The notes under the pieces are model-generated. The model was not told where the DNA came from, made no database searches, and saw only the letters and a list, made by a program, of their open reading frames with translations. The translations under genes were made by a program, and so were the position numbers. Positions 55,300 to 64,000 of a stretch of DNA of 64,000 nucleotides are shown here, in pieces. Origin of the DNA: Lactarius indigo (taxonomy: Eukaryota > Basidiomycota > Agaricomycetes > Russulales > Russulaceae); contig JAFKAC010000020.1 in the NCBI GenBank assembly GCA_025766275.1, forward strand, positions 310,001-374,000, written 5' to 3'. The stretch's first letter is position 1, and each line of letters starts with the position of its first letter.

Positions 55300-56700
55300 T
55301 TAAAAATCCGAGTCTTGCGATTGTTCGCTTGTCTGCTTCTTTCTTCGCTCGGCAAATCGGTTGCTGCCACGCGGTACCATCGGCACCGTTGCCGTTTTCC
55401 CGGTGTTCGGGTCGAGGATCGTTATTGTCTGGTCTTCGTTCCGGTAGTTGCGCACCACGGATTGGGTCAGTATGTCGAATGGCCGTCCGAGTAATATATC
55501 ATAGGCTGGCGAGCGCAGTATGTGAACTTGTAGATAGAGGGTTATTTCGCCGACGTGGAATGGTACGTTGCGCGCCAGTCCTAGCGATTGATTTACACCG
55601 CCGTTCACCGAGATCATGTTGAGCCGTATGCTCGGGTCGTAAGGGATCGCCAGTGCGTTGCACACTTCTTCTGACATTGCGACTATTTGGCAGCCGGGAT
55701 CTAAGATGGCCTCTATCTTTTCTGATCCGTCGACTACCGGTAAGATTGCGCGTAGGGCATTTGATTCGGTCGCAACTTTGATCGTATTTTGCGATCCATC
55801 GTCATCGGCCGGTCGCGCCTTTAGTAACGCCTCATACGGGTCGGCTATTATTGTCGCGTCGGCCGGTGGAGTGCGCTTGGCGATCGAGAATGCCGCCGGC
55901 ATATGCGATTCTGTCGATTGCTTCAGCTCCTCCTTGGTACTGTCTTCTACGCTTTCTTGGGCGTTAACACGAGCAACGCGGCGCTTTGTCGTTACTTTGT
56001 TGACTTGGGCCCGCAGTTCTGGTGCTAACGAGAGTAGTTCTCTTTGCGTCACTGTTACTTCGGCTTCCATCATCCTTTCATAGACTTTTCCTGCTGCCTT
56101 TTCGTTGTATATGGCCGTATTTGATGTATAAGCGCGCTCGCTTTTGCGGTCGTTCGCCGTATTTGTTGCCGGGGTCGGTCCTAGAGTAATCGGTTCTGCT
56201 TCTTGCGTTCTGGCGAATGGATGTTCCTTTATTGTCGCCGCAACCTCGGTTGTTGCTTCTATCGTCTTTTCTAGGTGTGGCGGTCGTTCCTTGCGATGCG
56301 ACTGGCTTTCTTGCTCTTCTTCTGAGTCTTCTTGCTGGATGCGGGCAGTCGGCATATGTTCGAACCTGGTCCTGGTCCTTCCGCCCATCCTTGGTATGAA
56401 GCCTCTTCGAAATGCATATACGCCTGCTTGTCCTGGTTCTGGGCATTCTTCTGCAAAGCGGACTGTTTTCGCCGTTCGCGCTTCTGCGGATGCCGTCGGC
56501 CTTGACATTTCGAGTAACATTTGTGCCGCCGCTATTTGTCCTGGATTTTGCCTGTGGTATTCGTCTATGCGGTCGCGCAGCCATGCTCCAGTGATATGCC
56601 GAGGGACCACGGCGCCTGATGGTAGCACGATTTTCCCTTCTGCGCTACGCTTGCACTTGCCGAGTCGCATATATTCGGCCGCTACTTCGCACTCTCGCAT
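55300..56700 (-). pseudogene. Element Y gag end and protease
   Basis: It continues the gag frame after the TGA at 56773. It begins with a CCHC knuckle (CNFCGTPGHFMREC, about 56,720) and a linker rich in Glu/Lys/Thr. The aspartic protease reads ILDPGCQIVAMS (55,715-55,680; DPG for DTG/DSG), with HILRSPAYDILLGRPF as second block. It ends at TAA in GAT TTT TAA; the next frame (LGFLSVDDLVTNQ) is -1 relative to it and overlaps the T5 run. That could be single-codon -1 slippage at a stop, or a lost T. Confidence 0.8.
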
Positions 56701-56772
56701 GAAGTGTCCTGGCGTTCCGCAGAAGTTGCACTTGGTGGTTGGTTCCCCTATCGGCCTAGGATTTCCGGCATT

Positions 56773-58038
56773 TCAGGCCTTCTCGCTTGAGTTTTGGATT
56801 TCTAGCGCGTTTTTGAACATTTCGCCTAGTGTCGCGACCGCGGTTGCTAGCGCGGTTTGGATCTCTGTCTTTATCTCTGTTGCCGGTGGGAGTGTCACGC
56901 TTGCTGAAGTTATGCTAGAGATCGCGACCAGTGCTCGGCCCTGGAGTACATAGCTTGCGGCATCATACAAGTCTTCTAATCTGTAGGGGTCTTGCTGGTT
57001 GTGGTCTGGCATCTTTAGCTGTAGCCTTTGCTTGACTTGTTGTTCCATATCCGGCTGTAATCCTCGCATGAACGCTCTGGTCTGCTCGGCCTGCGACATT
57101 CTGTTTTTGCCGATCAAGTATTTGGAGATTACTTTGAATTGTCGGTAGTATTCGCCGAGTTCCAGTTCTGAGACTATGCCGATGCAGGCGCGCTGTCCTA
57201 CGAGCGTATCCAGGTGTAGGATTGTATGAATGTCTTCCGAGGATCCGGGGTATAGCTTGTAGATCTCGGCTTTGTATTCTTCGTATGTTTTTGTTACGTC
57301 CGTTAATGCATCGCTTGTCTTCCATACTCTTTCGGTCGCGGCTGTCGTAAGGTATTTGAGTGTGCCGCTTTTCTTATCTGCGTTGGTCGTTACTGTGTGC
57401 CTATCGTATAGGGCTTCCACTTCGGCAAAATATCGGCCAAGCTCTTCTGGGTGCTCACCATCAAAACTAGGTGCTGACCGCTCGCCTCTTCCGGGTAAAT
57501 CTGCAAGGGGCATCCTTCTGACGTTGACCGCTGCTGCTGGGACGGGCTGGTTTATTCTTGCTGGTGGTAGTCTTGGGGCCGGTTGCGGTACAGCCTGTGT
57601 TTGCGTTGGGTTCTGGTTTATCGAGGGTACTACGGGGTTTATCGCTGTGTTGCTTTGCTGAGGCGGCGCCGATTGCGCTCGTTGGTTACTACTGCCAGGC
57701 TGCCGGTTATTATCTTCTGTCGCTGATGCTGTGGTGTTCGCTGGTTGGTTAACACTTTGATCGGCTGCTTCCTGTTCTTCGGCCGATAACGCTTCTGCCT
57801 GCTGTTGTTGTGCTAGGATTTTCGCTCTTGATCTTGTTGTTGTGCCGTGGCGCGCGGGTAACGGAGCCGAGTGACTTGACAGGATGAGGTCGACTTCCTT
57901 TTCACTATTGGTTTCTTCTTGTCCCGAGTGACTAGATGAGGGGTCGCTTTGTTCGCTACTAAGGCTGCTAAGGGGTGTTAGGTCTTCGGGGCTAGGATAG
58001 CTTCCTGGAATTGATTGAGTTGGGTCGTATCCGGCCAC
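56773..58038 (-). CDS. Element Y Gag, 421 aa up to TGA
   Basis: ATG at 58038. The first 180 residues are low-complexity (Ser, Gln, Pro, Asn). The capsid-like part follows (RSAPSFDGEHPEELGRYFAE ... SGTLKYLTTAATERVWK ... FMRGLQPDMEQQVKQRL). It ends at TGA 56773-56775. The frame continues 24 codons later with the zinc knuckle, so TGA is either a CpG mutation (A-CGA-NAG) or a leaky stop. Confidence 0.85.
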   Translation of the reverse strand: MAGYDPTQSIPGSYPSPEDLTPLSSLSSEQSDPSSSHSGQEETNSEKEVDLILSSHSAPLPARHGTTTRSRAKILAQQQQAEALSAEEQEAADQSVNQPANTTASATEDNNRQPGSSNQRAQSAPPQQSNTAINPVVPSINQNPTQTQAVPQPAPRLPPARINQPVPAAAVNVRRMPLADLPGRGERSAPSFDGEHPEELGRYFAEVEALYDRHTVTTNADKKSGTLKYLTTAATERVWKTSDALTDVTKTYEEYKAEIYKLYPGSSEDIHTILHLDTLVGQRACIGIVSELELGEYYRQFKVISKYLIGKNRMSQAEQTRAFMRGLQPDMEQQVKQRLQLKMPDHNQQDPYRLEDLYDAASYVLQGRALVAISSITSASVTLPPATEIKTEIQTALATAVATLGEMFKNALEIQNSSEKA

Positions 58039-58129
58039 GATTAATTCTTCTAGTAGGCTTCGCTGTTCTCGCCTTCTCGGCAGTATGTTAGTTATTTAAT
58101 GCGCACGCAAACCTTCTATATTCCAACTT

Positions 58130-58146
58130 CCCCACGTTGGCCACCA
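58130..58146 (-). promoter_or_regulatory. Element Y primer-binding site
   Basis: On the minus strand TGGTGGCCAACGTGGGG begins four bases after the 5' LTR. TGG would pair with a tRNA CCA end. I cannot say which tRNA. It is a different priming mode from the self-priming Gypsy-1. Confidence 0.6.
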
Positions 58147-58150
58147 GAAA

Positions 58151-59004
58151 TGATACCCTAAACCGTCGCTAGACGCAAGAACGACCGGTAAAGGAGTAAT
58201 ATTGGGTTCAAGAAGTCGGGGAATATAGGACCGATAATCCGGCCGATGGCGACTTTAACCGAAGGCGCACCGACGCGGGACTGAACGAGCCGAAGCCGAC
58301 CGGGGTGAGAGCGATGTAGTCTTAACGCGACGCGGGGCTGCGAATAGCCGAGGTATAGCCGAATACGCACACACGGGTGCTTCGCGAAATCAAAATAGAA
58401 TAGATGTCGTAGATAATCGAATAGTAGGATATGAGCATATGAATCGAATGAGGTCGCTATGGGCTCCCCCAAAGGTTTTTTGTTCTTGTACCTGTGGTAT
58501 AGAGCTATTTATGTGCTGCCGCTCGCCAACCGAATCCGCACCTCGCCGCTTTTCCCTTGCTGAACGTCCATCTTACTCTCCTGCCTTAAACCCACGCCGG
58601 TCTGATCCGCTCTTCTCTGGGGTGTCGCCTTACCAACCCTAGGTGCTGCTTTGCCTATTCGTGCCATGGCCGCGCCTGTGATTCTGCTCGGCCGCTCCGG
58701 TATGTCGCTATTCGCCATGTTGGCCCTGATCGGTTTCTGGGGCTTTCACATGTTCCGCGCTAATATAGGCACCGTCTCGTACCCCGCGCTGGGGCCGCAC
58801 CCGTGATTGCAGCAGTAGGCTACCGTTCGCATATGCGGCTAGAATATTTGGGCGTCTCGGCCCATCACCACGGGCCGCTCTTCCCACCGCTGAGAGTGAC
58901 CGATCGCAGTACTCTAGACGGGCCGGTTGGGCCGGTCTGCCGCATATTGTCGTATTAGCTTAGATCTGCGAAAATTAACGCTTAGCGGCGCGCCGGGTGT
59001 ATCA
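58151..59004 (-). repeat. Element Y 5' LTR
   Basis: 854 bp, partner of 46970-47823; followed on the plus side by the ACGC target duplicate (59005-59008). Confidence 0.95.
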
Positions 59005-59572
59005 ACGCCATTCCTGCCAGGTTTGATGATCGGCGAAAGGATTTCTGACAAACAAGCGTGGTAAAGGTTGATAAGGCAGCGTCGGCGAGAGGCCTTACTG
59101 GTGATGTGGGGAAGTCAAGATGTTGGAAGGTAGGCAACGAGAACATATGCACGCGACGAAGGACGGCGACGGATCTCTTTTGGAATGTTGCCGATTGTCA
59201 TGTACAGTGGATAGGCAGACTTATTCCGGAATAAAGTGATTTGAGTCTTGTCACTTGAGAGAATAATAGGAATGATTGTTTTTCCGGCACCTGCATCTCG
59301 GTCTAACGCTTTCTGTTCAAGCTGATGTGTTAGTTAGATTATATAGAATTGAACGTGTGACTTACTTGTGTGGACCACCACCATTCTCTGGTGTGCATGT
59401 CGTGGTACATCCTCAGGTCGCACTTCTCGTCGACATAGTGGCGTTCGGGGGCATAGACAAGGTAGGGGGAAAACTCTGGATCACGGTACAATGCCTGCAC
59501 GCATTCCATGATGTCTCAGAAGTAGACATTGAAAACCTCACCTCCCAACTCTACTCCCATTCGTTTAAAACT

Positions 59573-60183
59573 TGATGAACAGCAAACATAGAGGGCATAC
59601 TCACAGAGACAAGGTAGACTGTGGTGAGATATGCTAGAGTGCTGGAAGCAGAGGTGAGACAGGGATCTTGCAGGTAAAGCAAAGGGAGTCTGGCACACAA
59701 CAGTGAGGAACTGATGTTACATTGGAGAAGAGGGAACATACCTGGCACACAACAGTGAGGAACTGATGTGGACCAGGAGCGTACAAGCCTACTACTTATA
59801 CTATACAGGAGAGTGACACTAGTACAAGAGAAGTAACACAGGGTCACAAAGTACAAGAGACGTTGTTCTACATGTGGGACAAAAGAGTGTGCTTATGGAG
59901 AACAAGGAGCGCAGAACAAAGAGAGTCTAGAAGTAAATGACATCATAATGATATCATGATAAAGATAGAACAAAGGAAAGTACAAAGGCGTTGAATACAA
60001 CGCAGAGTCTGGATCTATGATATCATAAGGTACAGTGATGTCATACATGACGCAATGATAAGTGCTAGATTGTACAGATCAAATGTAAGTAATCTACAAG
60101 TCCAATTAATCTAATCTAAAGCAGTCCATGCTGCAAGTCCGGTCCGTGTGAGCCGCTAAGTGCACAGGGGTCACTTATCAACA
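59573..60183 (-). repeat. LTR-X solo LTR, copy 2
   Basis: 611 bp, on the minus strand TGTTGATAAG...TGTTCATCA. The perfect 5-bp duplication is AAACT (59568-59572, 60184-60188). It lies inside a Plavaka exon. Both LTR-X copies contain a 27-bp direct repeat (CATCAGTTCCTCACTG then TTGTGTGCCAG), the first followed by GTATGT. Confidence 0.88.
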
Positions 60184-61132
60184 AAACTAGGCCGCCCAGG
60201 AAGTTGTGTGTCAATGATCCTGTTAAGTTCCATGCTATTTTTAAACAACAAGCCGAGTTTATCGACCACCTATAGCGCGACAGTCAAATTGAGAACATGC
60301 AACCCAGAAAAGAATCATACCCTATCGATGCCCACCAAGTCTGTGAACGCCGATGAACTTGGTCCTCGCATCTTTGCCCACTGAGCAATCTCCCAATCTG
60401 TACGGGACTTGAATGGCACATAGGGATTCGTTTGATCCCCCAAGGAGTCAAGATAATGTTCCTGGTCTGTGAGAGCTGCCTTTTCTGAGACGGGGCACAC
60501 AGGTCGGCCAGCAGTATCAGGGTAGCTGACAACATGTGGACCAACCTGAAGATGTCTTTCTGTATGGGGGTCGCAGGTGTCGATTGGAGGAGTGGTTGCA
60601 CAGTGTTGACGCTGACCTGAGTCGTCCACAACTGGCTCGTCCATGGGTGGCTCATTGGCATTCTCGCGCTCCAGTTCAAGCTCGCATTCTATCTCTGCAT
60701 TGAATTCGTCAGTCTCCAACTCCCCACATAGTTCTTCGTCCATGTCATCGTCCAAATCCATGCCAGGGACCTTATTGGGCGATTGAAGTTGTCCATGATT
60801 GGATCTATGGGAATCATGAGGGACGCCATTTGAGTCGCACTGAAACAAAAAGTCAGACTTTGAACCGAACATAAACGAAAAGAGCACACCCTATCATCGC
60901 TGTATCCGGTCCAGTCGTTATAATCACCGAAGTCCGAAGCAAGACTGAAGTACTCTCCAGCGTGGTTCACAACAAGCCCTTCCTGTTCACCAAGGGATTC
61001 TCCTGGGGTTGCTAACTTGTCGTCGGATAGAAGCTCACAGTCTAGTTCAGCAAGATATTCACGACAACGAGGATCAGGACTTTTTTGAAGATGTAAGCGG
61101 AGATATTTTGCTGAAACCTTCATCTGGCACAC

Positions 61133-62250
61133 TTTGCATCAGTAACAAGACATAGGGAAAGATGGTCACGTTGGTTGAGAAAGAGATGTAGGAGTTATGG
61201 ACAGAATTGGCGTAACACGGGAGTCGCCAGGGTACAGGTACAGTAAAGGTACAGTAAGTTAGTATGGGTTTGGAAAAACACTGTGAGAAAACCAACTTGG
61301 ACGTCAAATTCTAGTAAAATTTTCTGAAACTTTTTACGCTCTTTTACATTTTTTACCACGGAAAGACAGGTTCCCAGTCCCGGTCCACTTGCAATTGTAC
61401 TCGTGCAATGCCACACCCTTACTCACACGTTTACAGGTTTGGCATCAACCCAGTTCCTTACCCATCTAGTCCCCGTTGTGGCCTGCTCCGTTCTTTCTGC
61501 TCTGTAGCTGTCGCCTCTGCTTCATAGCCATCTCCACCCATGGTGCTTAGGTTCCTGCGGCTCCCTGGCAGCACTCATGGCCTTACCTCACCTCGTTCCA
61601 TCTACCCTTCCCAATTGGTGCGTACGCAGTTTTTCCCTGTCATTGCCTGTCATTCATACCCAGTCCTACAAAGCTGCCCCTGATACACGTGTCCATAGGA
61701 CTCAAAGCAGCACGGTTCTTGGTCACAATGCATGCAACTCGTACCCATGCAACGCCATGCCCATACTCATTCACAGGCTTACATGTTCACGGCCGGGGTT
61801 TGGTGTCAGCCCTGGCTCTCTACCCATCTGGTCGCTCCATTCTTTTTGTAACCGTTCGTGTGTTCTATTTCGTACACTGCCATCCATGGCACCCAGGTTC
61901 CTACCTTCCTAGCAGTGCCCCTCGCCTCGCCTCGTTCCACAAAACCATTACTGATACACATGTCCGCGGGACTCAAACAGGCTACAAGGCGGCAGGCGCA
62001 CGGGCAGCATCTGCAACTCAACCACTGAGAACCAACAATCCCTGTTCCAGACTGCACTTGCCAATGGCATTGATGGTGCGTTCAGCTCGATGCTTAACTG
62101 GCCCTACAGCTGATGCGTTCAGACTTTGGTGTTTTCGCTCCTCCTACTTCCAATTCGACCATCGGCGACACAAAGGGCGAAGAAGTCATCTAATGCACCA
62201 AGAAGGGTCATGGTAGCCAGTTGATCCCTGAAGGGACGGTATCACAGGTG
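61133..62250. other. Non-coding, with a diverged ~300-bp tandem duplication
   Basis: About 61,400-61,720 and 61,735-62,000 resemble each other (CCTTACTCACA.GTTTACAGG / CATACTCATTCACAGGCTTACA; CCATCTAGTC / CCATCTGGTC; GATACACGTGTCCATAGGACTC / GATACACATGTCCGCGGGACTC). Open frames differ between the units, so coding is unlikely. Confidence 0.5.
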
Positions 62251-62298
62251 TCTCAGCCCTCAATAACAACAACTATTCCATGCAGATGCGTCGCCGTT

Positions 62299-62760
62299 AT
62301 GAGTCAAGTTTTGTGCGCTGGTTTGGAACCAAATACAGCAGTCGTAGATTTGTTAGGCGGCCTTGGGCCCTTCTCTCGAGGATCTATTCAACTTTCGTAA
62401 CCAGAAGTTTTCCCTCCTTACTGGTCAACTTCATGAGGCCTTAGGTTAATCTATTATTGAACACTGTTAATGGCTGGATCAGATATCCTTGCATCAAGTA
62501 CATCCATCCTCGCAACTTCATTCACCGTGACATCAAACCCGATAACTCCCTGGTGGGTACTGGCAAGCATGGCAACCAGGTTAAGGCGCCATTGATTCCG
62601 GTCCCACAAAGAAGTACAGGGATCAATCGATCAAGACTCATCTCCATGCCCCTTACCGTGAGAACAAGAATCAAACCAGAACTGTTCGCTATACCCGCTT
62701 TGGTGGTGAGACACATTCGCTTCTCGGTTAGATTTCCTATCTCGAGTACTAATCATGCCT
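62299..62760 (+). pseudogene. Casein kinase I (CK1) pseudogene fragment
   Basis: Three frames are needed to read it: VRWFGTKYS, then AVVDLLGG, then PSLEDLFNFRNQKFS (62,310-62,410), then [20 protein letters not shown] (62,495-62,555), then [28 protein letters not shown] (62,600-62,700). These match the hinge, the catalytic loop HRDIKPDN and the activation-loop region of CK1. The DFG equivalent reads D-S-G, and the C-lobe is missing. Frameshifts, a TAG/TAA and loss of both ends mean that it is dead. Introns were not identified, so it may be a retrocopy or a decayed gene. Confidence 0.75.
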
Positions 62761-63420
62761 CCAGGTTTGTTGATTGTATGTGCCCTACACTCCCCATATC
62801 CCTTCTGGGTCTATTGGTCATACCTTCCAGAGCTCCGCATTATACACAGATCTCGTTTCTGTCTCCACTCAATCCCATCTGGCGCATCAACTTCCACCCC
62901 CACCTGAGTGAAGGTGGTCGCGCTCTGGGAAGAGCATTCTTGCTGTCATGTTCACTGTCACGTTCTCTGCATAGACAGATACATTTGATGCCCCGTGTGC
63001 CAGTTATGTGTATGGTGGTTGCGAGTTCGTGGCATAATAGAGTGGGTATCAGAGACCCATAGAGATAACAGACGCTCGTTACTATCAATTTGCGTATACT
63101 GTGCATTGGTTCAATGGCTATATTTTTGTACCGTACTCACACGCGCTCTTGACACGTTAACCGTCGCAACTGTCAAGCCTTAGGCGCCTTAGACGGGACT
63201 GAATAAGCGAGCAAGGCTGAGTCCATGCGGTGATTCCAATCACTTCACATTGCCCTTGGCCCAACTGTCAACTAAGTACCGTCTCTACCCTTGTTTCCTA
63301 CCACTTTTTCTTTGTCTTTGTCATCTTCGTGAGTTTCTTTGAAGCTACCCACTGGCGCAGCCTATCCATCTAGGTACTTGTTGCCTTCCTGGTTTTGACT
63401 ACGAGTACGCTGACAATATC
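62761..63420. other. Intergenic, nothing recognised
   Basis: Short frames only. A C/T-rich stretch at about 63,280-63,390 precedes the ATG at 63421 and may be a promoter pyrimidine tract. Confidence 0.4.
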
Positions 63421-64000
63421 ATGAGTACAAGCATGCCCAAACTACCGACACTTACCCCACGAGCTATGCGTGCACAAGCATTGGCTCTCAAGAAGCAAGA
63501 GGATGCCCTCACCGCAAAAAAGCTTGAAGAGGAGATGGCTGCCAGTGGTGGGTGGTAGTTGTGAGCGTGAGACTGCCTTCATTATTTTTGATGCCAAGCA
63601 ACGTCTACAGGTGGACGCCTCAAAAAGAAACAGGCCATAAAAAACGCAGGCACATACTTATTCTGTGATGCAGAAGGCTAATCCGAGTCAATCGTGGTGG
63701 TTCTTTTAGTTTGGAAGAAGAAGGACGTACAGGATGACGGACCTGCACCCAGCCGCAAGCGAACTCAGTCCAATCCGGATGAGAAAAATGCCACGAAGAA
63801 GAAGAAAGGTATGTGCAACTTCAACAATCATCCGTTTGGTGTGCAGGAACTGAATAATATTTGCGTGTCTATGCTCGACAAAAGGTGTTACCACCAAACC
63901 CAAACCATCGACTGTAAAGGGAGATAAATGTAGGTCGACACTGCTCACATATTAGCTATACATTGAGCAGATCCCTCGCAGAAAAGTCGAAGTACTTACC
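63421..64000 (+). CDS. 5' part of an unidentified Lys-rich gene, runs off the window
   Basis: ATG at 63421 opens MSTSMPKLPTLTPRAMRAQA, then LALKKQEDALTAKKLEEEMA, a likely coiled coil, up to a GT-AG intron at about 63,549-63,611. It continues GGRLKKKQAIKNAG and, after another likely intron ending in TTTTAG near 63,710, WKKKDVQDDGPAPSRKRTQS with a KKKK run (63,711-63,806) and a GTATGT donor. The basic clusters suggest nuclear location. Family not recognised; the rest lies beyond the window. Confidence 0.5.

Larger units (their letters stand above)
46970..59004 (-). mobile_element. Element Y, 12.0-kb Ty3-type LTR retrotransposon with antisense gene cassette
   Basis: LTRs are 46970-47823 and 58151-59004 (854 bp each), starting TGATACCC and ending GGGTGTATCA. 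The target duplication is the 4-bp ACGC (46966-46969 and 59005-59008). Excising the element restores the Plavaka frame exactly (GRNGV-TMASADG). gag-pol is on the minus strand (58,038 to 51,680). About 3.9 kb between the integrase end and the 3' LTR hold three spliced genes on the plus strand. The twelve LTR differences I count are all CpG versus TpG or CpA. Confidence 0.95.
45239..61132 (-). pseudogene. Plavaka-type transposase, split by Element Y and LTR-X copy 2
   Basis: The gene runs 61,132 to 45,239. The N-terminal part (61,132-60,300) has a finger-like start, an acidic linker and NPYVPFKSRTDWEIAQWAK...SSSAF. A short intron leads to ELNRIIDTQLPGRPSF, where LTR-X copy 2 sits. Then come ALYRDPEFSPYLVYAPERHY and MHTREWWWSTQ, an intron, IIPIILSSDKTQITLF and NIPKEIRRRPS, where Element Y sits (ACGC duplicated). 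After it: ADGISRRCHPIYACFIRDYP, the CX2C block, ITPDILHQLYQGVMKH, LPPNHNTRLFLKGISSLS, LLDFLYLAQYP, FHDNKHIFVSLG, ERLHIDLAKDAYAA and FTDRHLY near the end. These are hallmark blocks of Plavaka (CACTA-related) transposases of Agaricomycetes. TGA stops at 59516, 59115, 45860 and 45683 and a frameshift near 46,385 show that it is dead. Element ends were not found. Confidence 0.88.

Overview
The window looks like repeat-rich nuclear DNA of a filamentous basidiomycete (Agaricomycetes, most like a Rhizoctonia/Ceratobasidiaceae genome). The grounds are many short 48-66 nt GT-AG introns, a Plavaka-type transposase, chromodomain Ty3 elements, a hAT transposase with fungal-type BED/CHAR-like blocks, and a copper-radical oxidase typical of litter and plant-associated fungi. 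No rRNA, tRNA or CRISPR was recognised. The organism call is inference; the element structures below are read from the sequence.

Left third (1-28,270). A five-exon small membrane protein (1,011-2,075) is followed by a tandem pair of seven-transmembrane receptor genes (cAMP-receptor/Git3-like) on either side of a minus-strand glyoxal-oxidase gene (23,143-25,648). The right receptor copy (26,048-27,588) has seven exons and reads cleanly. The left copy (3,728-21,978) has the same exon plan but is a pseudogene: a Copia element lies in its intron 1, a 5'-truncated LINE lies in its intron 3, and an 8.2-kb hAT transposon lies inside the LINE. Every insertion has readable target-site duplications.

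Middle (28,270-45,240). A chromovirus (Gypsy-1, 28,648-36,325) sits in a solo LTR of another family (LTR-X copy 1, TSD CCAGC), which itself sits near the end of an unidentified minus-strand gene. Gypsy-1 shows a self-priming hairpin/PBS arrangement and a canonical -1 frameshift heptamer. Next come fragments of two related elements (Gypsy-3, Gypsy-4) and a decayed minus-strand Gypsy-2. Gypsy-1, -2 and -3 share an uncharacterised domain downstream of the chromodomain; in Gypsy-2 it carries four extra zinc knuckles. 

Right third (45,239-64,000). A Plavaka transposase gene on the minus strand (61,132 to 45,239) is split by a 12.0-kb Ty3-type LTR element (Element Y, 46,970-59,004) and by a second LTR-X solo LTR (59,573-60,183). 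Element Y carries, antisense to gag-pol and next to its 3' LTR, three spliced genes that share a helical domain; the first also has a Zn2Cys6 binuclear-cluster motif and an acidic tail. This is the best candidate for an undescribed system. A decayed casein-kinase-I copy and the start of an unidentified gene close the window.

A common theme is CpG decay. Nearly all differences between paired LTRs are CpG to TpG/CpA, and all in-frame stops inside the elements read TGA, mostly where Arg (CGA) fits. This suggests cytosine methylation of repeats.
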